Assembly: GCF_020382885.2 (NCBI RefSeq)
Contig: NC_058499.1
Span: 20,321,872-20,385,871 of the forward strand
DNA from: Scatophagus argus
Lineage: Eukaryota > Chordata > Actinopteri > Scatophagidae
Direction: 5' to 3'
DNA: 64,000 nucleotides
Part shown: piece after piece, positions 58,681 to 64,000 of the stretch
Numbering within the stretch: the first letter of the stretch is position 1
How the letters are laid out: every line of letters starts with the position of its first letter
Made by a program: the position numbers and the translations under genes
The notes under the pieces: generated by a model
What the model was told of the DNA's origin: nothing
Seen by the model: only the letters and a program-made list of their open reading frames with translations
Databases searched by the model: none

Positions 58681-61600
58681 TGTGTGTGTGTATAAATCTG
58701 TTTACATGTTTGCATGACCTTCAGCTAAAGTTTGATCAGTACAGACTTTGTCAAGGCCAACACTGATGCCAACACTCTGGACTAAATGTACTGACAGTGT
58801 TCTCTTCAGAGAGTTGACTCATCCACTACCTCTGTTTCTATGATTGTAATTTCATCTATGTCGTTCAAGGGATTATGTTGGTAAAGTTAGTAAAGGTGTA
58901 TTCAAACAGCAAAAAAGCAAGCTGTCCTCATGAGTTCAGATGATGTCAGTGTGAACGTGACGTGAGCATGATGTATGAACTGACCTTATCATGAAACCGT
59001 ACGACTCTTTTAATGTGCAGAGAAGCAGAAAAAGTAGGGAGGAGAGTAAAATGACTGAGTTCATTAAGTTAGAATCATTAAGAGCTGTCACACACTCATT
59101 GCGAAAACCTTTAATGTCTGTTAAGCAGGAACATCAGCTAAATTAACATAAAGTGCAGCTGTAAATTTCACATGAATAATTAGCATAATGCCGCTGCTGC
59201 ATTCGGCACGAGGCAGAAATTAGAGGTGTAATGCTACAGCTTTGTCCCTCTCCATGTTGATTCTGATACCTGAACTTGGAATATCTGCAGTTACAGGGTC
59301 ACCAGTCATAGATTTCATAGATTTCATTGGCGTCACTGCAATGTTGTAATATGTCTTAAAAAATGAAATCATAAAATACTCACTTGTAAAAAATGAAGAG
59401 AATGATCTTCACTATACTTTGTACTGTGTATGGTTGAGTATGTGACAAAAAAAAAAAATTAACTGCTTGGTACTTTTGAATATGCACATGCAGTCAGCCT
59501 GAGTCACCCTGGCCCATGTCCGCTGCTTGTCCCTGCTGACCTCCCGGCCCCTCACTCATCCAGCGTACCCGCCTTACTGGTTGCTGCTTCCAGGCCTCAT
59601 TCACCACACAAGGCCCGTAATCCCCCGTGTGCTGATGTGGAGTTGTCCACTGACCATTTAGAGCCAGGGCAAATACCACCACATGAAACACAACCTCTGC
59701 TGTCACTGTGATGAAAAATGTGTCTCGCTGGTGTTACAGAGGACCAAGTCCACCTGCCAACCTGTGCTACATGATTTGTGTCGGTGTGAAGTTGTGCTCA
59801 CCATGTCGCTGTAGATTTCATCAGCCAGAATAGGAAGGCAGTGTCTGGAGGCCACTGAAAACAACAACAAAAAAATCAAGAATCATTTCATTGTTATACT
59901 AAGATGAGGGAAATATTGTATTTATTGTCTCTCTTGTTTCTCTCTGGCTTCAGCTGACCTTTGATGATCTTCTGTAGGTGCTCCTTGCTATAGACGGAGC
60001 CACATGGGTTGGATGGATTGGTAACAATCAAACAGGATGTCCTCTCATCAATCAGGCTCTCCAGGTGTTGCAAGTCAGCCTCCCATGACTTCTCTGGCTG
60101 CAAAACAAAAAATGTCAGAATGAGGAGAGAAATTTTACTGTGTATGAGAAGATGTCTCACTGAGCAGCCAATATAAGGTTGTTAACAGTAATACTTGTGG
60201 CCTATAATAATGGCCTTTGACCACTGACCAAGTCCTTGAGCCTGTAATAGCTCATTCAGAGTAAATAACTTTTTAACATCATGTGGGTGTTAAAAGGGTT
60301 GGCTCATTCACTATCTATCTCTTCTAGGTCTGATGTCAGAGGTCATACATCGCAGATGATTGGAATTTCTATGATGTGCACAGCAATGAGAGTTTACATT
60401 TGAAGCAAGAAGGGCACTCAGAGTGTCCAAGGACAATAATCCATTTTTCAATGATATGCAATCTGCAAGAGCAACCAGTTAGCCTTTATACCTGCTATAT
60501 TTCCAAAAGTATTAAAATTATGTCAAAATATGAATCTGTGTAACTGAAGTGTCAGCATCGCCTCTCATTCATGACTTATGAGATACCATGTGGTGCGAAC
60601 TACACAAAACAAAAGAAAATTAGGAAGATAAAAAACATTTTTACAACACCAATGCATTAACAGAACTGGATCGTGTTTCAAGCTGGTGCTGCTCTCACTC
60701 CACCGGGTGCATATGGCAAAACAGTTCTTCAGGCGTTTGTGTTTTTGATCGTCATAAAGCATGCACATTTGTTATTATTCTTGGCAGATGAACAAAATGT
60801 GTTTCGTAGGAACAGAACTTGTACTGATCATATACCCTCAGTCCCCGGGCATACATGCAAGAATACAGGGTGGCATTATTTATAGATGTACAGAAAGCTT
60901 TTGATAGTGTTAATCACGATGATAAAACTAGTCTATACACCACTTACCAGCAGATTGTAGAGTTTGACCTCAATGCCCATAGAGACAGCCAGAGTCTTAT
61001 ATAAAGAGAAGCCTGGGCATGGAACCAGGATGTTGTCCCCTGGGTTACACAGAACACTGATAGCCAGGTCAATGGCCTGACTGCACCCGCTGGTCAAAAT
61101 CACATCCTGGAAGGGAGGGTGTATGTGCTTTACTTTTAAGGACATAGACATGAATACTATATACCCATGATAACCCTACAGTTTCTATTCTGTGACTTGA
61201 ATAAAGTCATTATAACAAGACATGCACTTTGATGCCTTAGCCTCATTAATTAGGTGCATAATTCTGCAAGTATTGTGTTTATGACATGATGCTGCTGAAA
61301 TTAACTTCCATTTGCACACAATATGGGAACAGCGTTTTCAAAGGTAACACTGCCATGGAATAAGGATGAAAAAGGTATGAGGTGTATGAGGGGTCGGCAC
61401 CTCTGCAGTTAGTGGAGCCTCAGGGCAGCTGTAAAAGTTGGCCACAGCCTCTCGGCTCTTCAGATAACCTGCCAGTGAACACGGAGAGAATATACAGTAC
61501 GTGCAAACAGAGACACATATTGATGATTTTTCACTATCTGTAGATCTAATTACAGATAATGAAAAATCGCATCATACAACTGGAGCAACATACTGGAGTT

Positions 61601-62692
61601 GAGTAATTGACAATGCAGTATGTGATTTACTTACTATTACTTGTTTCTAAATTCCTCAATACAGTTTGACGGTGACTACATGCAGAGTCACCAAGCATAG
61701 CTGTACCACCAAAAAATCTCATCTTTATGCATCTGTGGTTATGCTCTTAAAGCTAACATGAAAAGACGTTTGCATCCGTTGTGCATTTAAACATGCTCGC
61801 TTTGGATTTAGTCGGTTTGCTGGTTAGTGTGACTCACCAATGGAAGGAGCATAGCCGTTGTATCTATGGGAGTCTATGGCATCTTTCATGGCCTGAATCA
61901 CTGCGTCATCTGTAGGAAGGTTTCCAAACACAGTGGGATCCCCTGGATAACGAATGTGACAATAAGCAATCAGTCAGCAAAGCTCAGATTAAATTAAGCA
62001 TTAAATGAATGGCAAATGGCAACATCCTATAAGACAAAAAAAAAATACAAGATAGAAAGCTAGTAGAATTGGCAGACAATAGTAAAATAAAAATGAATAC
62101 ATAAGTGGATGACATCGAATGGACAATATGATGTAAACATGTTTTACAAGCTCTTGTGTTATCATATCATATAAGTTAAAACCCACTTGGAATTCTAAGT
62201 GGATAGTTATTGTTTGTTGATTATATTCATGCATTATAGGAATAATCCAAAGAGTGTTCATTAGAAGACTGTCTTATGGCTTGTTGGCTTATGGATTATT
62301 GAATTAATAATTACCTATTGAACGTTAGCATTACATGTAAGTAATAAAGCGGTATCTCCAAAACGTCACGTTAAATCACTGAACCATCATCACACAGAAG
62401 CCCTCTTACCAATAGAGAGTGCAATCATGGGTTTATCTGGGTTTGGGGTGAGCTTCATCCCATCCACAATGGCCCGGATGGGATTGAGTGTGTTGTTGGC
62501 CATCTCTGAGGGTTTCACTTCCCATCTCTGCCTGCGGCTCTTGGCTTTGGCCGGATATAAGCTGCCATTCACACTGACGTGGTGGATGCCGTTCCCCTTG
62601 ACTCCCGTCCCATTTAGGCTTTTGGCATTAACGGTGCTTTTTCCATGGACTCCATTACCATTCATCTGAACCAAGTAAGACTTGTTATCCAT
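55427..62692 (-). CDS. tat: Tyrosine aminotransferase
   Basis: Eleven coding exons: 62692-62410, 61942-61838, 61468-61401, 61106-60948, 60097-59959, 59854-59802, 57192-57040, 56930-56802, 56649-56566, 55810-55712 and 55567-55427. All junctions are GT/AG and in phase: 1413 nt, 470 residues (human 454). It is a class I PLP aminotransferase. The PLP lysine is Lys296 in [48 protein letters not shown] and LADEIYSDM are other family marks. It transfers the amino group of tyrosine to 2-oxoglutarate, giving 4-hydroxyphenylpyruvate, the first step of tyrosine breakdown in liver. The N-terminal 45 residues are rich in Asn and Gly and longer than in mammals. In [12 protein letters not shown] a Cys replaces the Arg of human TAT. 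The start Met is chosen from [10 protein letters not shown], which resembles the human MDPYMIQM. Confidence 0.97.
57208..57550 (-). mobile_element. tRNA-derived SINE in tat intron 6, tail abutting exon 7
   Basis: On the minus strand the head reads GTGGCCTAGAGGTTGG (A-box type) and GGTTCAATTCC (B-box). It is followed by a body with 'tgcccctta'-like and 'cgggcgcttgatgctgcc' words, and ends in a CTT-repeat tail at about 57208-57222. The tail stops about 14 bases before the tat acceptor at 57193. Orientation is the same as tat. The family name is not asserted and the ends are approximate. Confidence 0.8.
57590..57660 (+). repeat. Fragment of a widespread fish repeat
   Basis: The phrase 'ctgatgaagctgcttgg' followed by 'cagcgaaacgtcttcaag' is a hallmark of a very common interspersed repeat in fish. 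Only a short piece is present, and the class is not asserted. Confidence 0.6.
58646..58692. repeat. GT/GTGC compound microsatellite in a tat intron
   Basis: A GT run, a GTGC run and a second GT run follow each other directly. Confidence 0.95.
60660..60925 (+). mobile_element. LINE reverse transcriptase scrap in a tat intron
   Basis: Two short pieces of a non-LTR reverse transcriptase are readable on the plus strand. One is [15 protein letters not shown] near 60789-60830, like the 'QNGFR..RSCTDHI' block. The other is [15 protein letters not shown] near 60876-60920, the classic first catalytic block of the polymerase domain. They lie in different frames, so the copy is dead and heavily truncated. 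It is antisense to tat and ends about 20 bases from the donor of tat coding exon 4 (60948). Confidence 0.8.
61525..61568. repeat. Near-perfect inverted repeat, 18-bp arms, 8-nt loop
   Basis: The arm at 61525-61542 (GATTTTTCACTATCTGTA) pairs with 61551-61568 with one mismatch around the loop GATCTAAT. It lies inside a tat intron. Confidence 0.95.
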
Positions 62693-63613
62693 CCTGAAAC
62701 TGATGGGGATGATGGACAGTAGTTGCTAGAGCAGCAAAATATCTTGACATTTTTAGTGATGGAAAGTACATTTCCTCAACACTGAAAGTTAAAGCTTATT
62801 AAATTACTTTGGGTATTTAGACTTGACAAATGTGTAATCACCCTAAAAACATATTACACTCATAATTAGCTTCTCTCTAACCATCTAAAACATTAACATG
62901 CTTCTCATGTGATAATAGCCTAATATTAGCCTAAATGTAATAATTTAACACTATGACAGTGTCCATTCTGTGTGATACTTCTTTTGATAACTTTGAGGTA
63001 CATTTTCTCTCTATTTCTTCTGTACTTCATTTTAAAAACATTTTTTGCAGTAGGATATTGCTATTTTGTTTAAGTAGAGGCTCTGAATACTTGCAAGCGC
63101 TAATTTCTCGTTTCAGTGCGCATGCACAAGTGCATGCAGACTGTTCCAGAGCTGTTGTTGCATGCATAAAAGTGGATAACTATGAATAAAGAGCATTCTA
63201 AATATTCTTATTTATATTTTTAGAGCTCATCAGAACATATGATTATCGTAATGCGTTCAGAGATTATTTAAAGATGAATGTATTAAGCAGAATGTATTAT
63301 TTATGTCGAATTCCTCAAATTTTTGATTTTCAGTCATGAACGAGTCATTTTGTTCCAGCTGTTGGTGTCCGCCTCTTCACTGAACCGGCAGAGAGGAGTG
63401 TTGCAGAGTCCATATTCTCAACTCCTCCATAAATAATTTATCAATGATTATGCAAAAAGCTCAAATATCTGACAGTAAGTCAGATATTTCCTGAACATCG
63501 GCCAAATCATGAAAAACTTGAATTATCATACAACTCCATTCATTGTTCATTTGTTTAACATAACACTATTAATTGAAATGATAAAACTTTTTAAAAATCA
63601 TAATTGTACCTAC

Positions 63614-63665
63614 CTTGTTAAATATTCAAAATGCTGCTGCGCAGGTTAATGACTCTTACATAAAC
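63614..63665 (-). other. tat: Probable noncoding first exon of tat
   Basis: A strong donor (ACAAG|GTAGGTAC) lies at 63614 on the minus strand, and the acceptor side before the ATG (CATCAG|TTTCAG or TTTCAG|GATGG near 62695) would join it to the coding exon. The 5' end is guessed as about 30 bases past the TATA box. Human TAT also has a noncoding leader in its first exons, as far as I recall. Confidence 0.5.
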
Positions 63666-63692
63666 TGAAAAGTACGAGATGTTTTACGGCGG

Positions 63693-63700
63693 TTTTATAG
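63693..63700 (-). promoter_or_regulatory. tat: TATA box of tat (CTATAAAA)
   Basis: CTATAAAA on the minus strand lies about 80 bp upstream of the strong donor of the presumed leader exon. Its position fits a focused, liver-type promoter. A search for liver factor sites upstream (63701-64000) was not possible by eye. Confidence 0.6.
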
Positions 63701-64000
63701 CAAGATCTCAGAAGATGGGTGTCGAGTCCTAAATTTCCCATTGGTAGAGGCTGAGGGCTGTGCCATTACACCCCTCTTACATCACTAACCAGAACCATAC
63801 CACCTCAAACACTTAACCGAGTCAATTACCGGCGGGAGGAGAGGGTGCACTAGGGGCGTGGTCTGCAGGACTGCGTCACACCGCAATTGCGTGGGAGGGC
63901 CAAAAATGCGGACCGTCAGCATGGTCACAGGGATGAACATATAAATATATATACATATATGAATATATTTGGGAATATATTCATTATGAGGGTAAACTCC
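63701..64000. other. tat upstream region
   Basis: The 5' flank of tat has a somewhat GC-richer stretch with GGCGGGAGGAGAGGG and GGGGCGTGG words (about 63831-63860), possible GC-box type sites. AT-rich ATATAT words follow at 63940-63985. No gene is seen before the window ends. Confidence 0.4.

Overview
The window looks like nuclear DNA from a teleost fish, probably a spiny-rayed one. It is AT-rich, its genes are split by introns, it carries fish-type tRNA-derived SINEs and a Tc1-like relic, and it has many CA/GT microsatellites. The genes are recognised by hand translation and remembered family sequences. No search was run, and the species cannot be named.

Layout, left to right. Positions 1-3530 are intergenic. 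Positions 3535-7265 hold a tandem array of nine tRNA-Gly(GCC) genes on the minus strand; eight of them are spaced at exactly 445 bp. Positions 7266-15660 are gene-poor and hold one SINE, a deleted Tc1-like element and two perfect short-loop inverted repeats. From 15660 to 26136 (minus) lies cotl1 (coactosin-like actin-binding protein), with four coding exons, 142 residues and a long 3' UTR. Head-to-head with it, klhl36 (BTB-BACK-kelch adaptor) runs from 30269 to 34967 (plus) with eight coding exons and 619 residues. From about 36450 to 53850 there are three tandem copies of a ten-exon aldo-keto reductase (AKR1 family) gene on the minus strand, each about 5.8 kb. Between copies 1 and 2 and between copies 2 and 3 sits a 98-bp broken piece of the last coding exon of tat. 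The intact tat gene (tyrosine aminotransferase, 470 residues, 11 coding exons plus a probable leader exon and TATA box) fills 55427-63700 on the minus strand.

How it fits together. cotl1 and klhl36 are a head-to-head pair that I recall as neighbours in vertebrates (human 16q24). The reductase copies and tat are a separate block. The tat fragments show that the duplicated unit once reached into the 3' end of tat, so the tandem arose by unequal exchange between akr and tat. Copies 2 and 3 are almost identical; copy 1 differs at 11 residues, mostly in the C-terminal third that shapes AKR substrate choice. The main surprises are the homogenised tRNA array, the tat-tagged reductase triplication, a repeat inserted beside a weak splice donor in copies 2 and 3, and a SINE tail that appears to form the polypyrimidine tract of a tat acceptor. 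All exon limits are hand-made predictions checked by reading phase.
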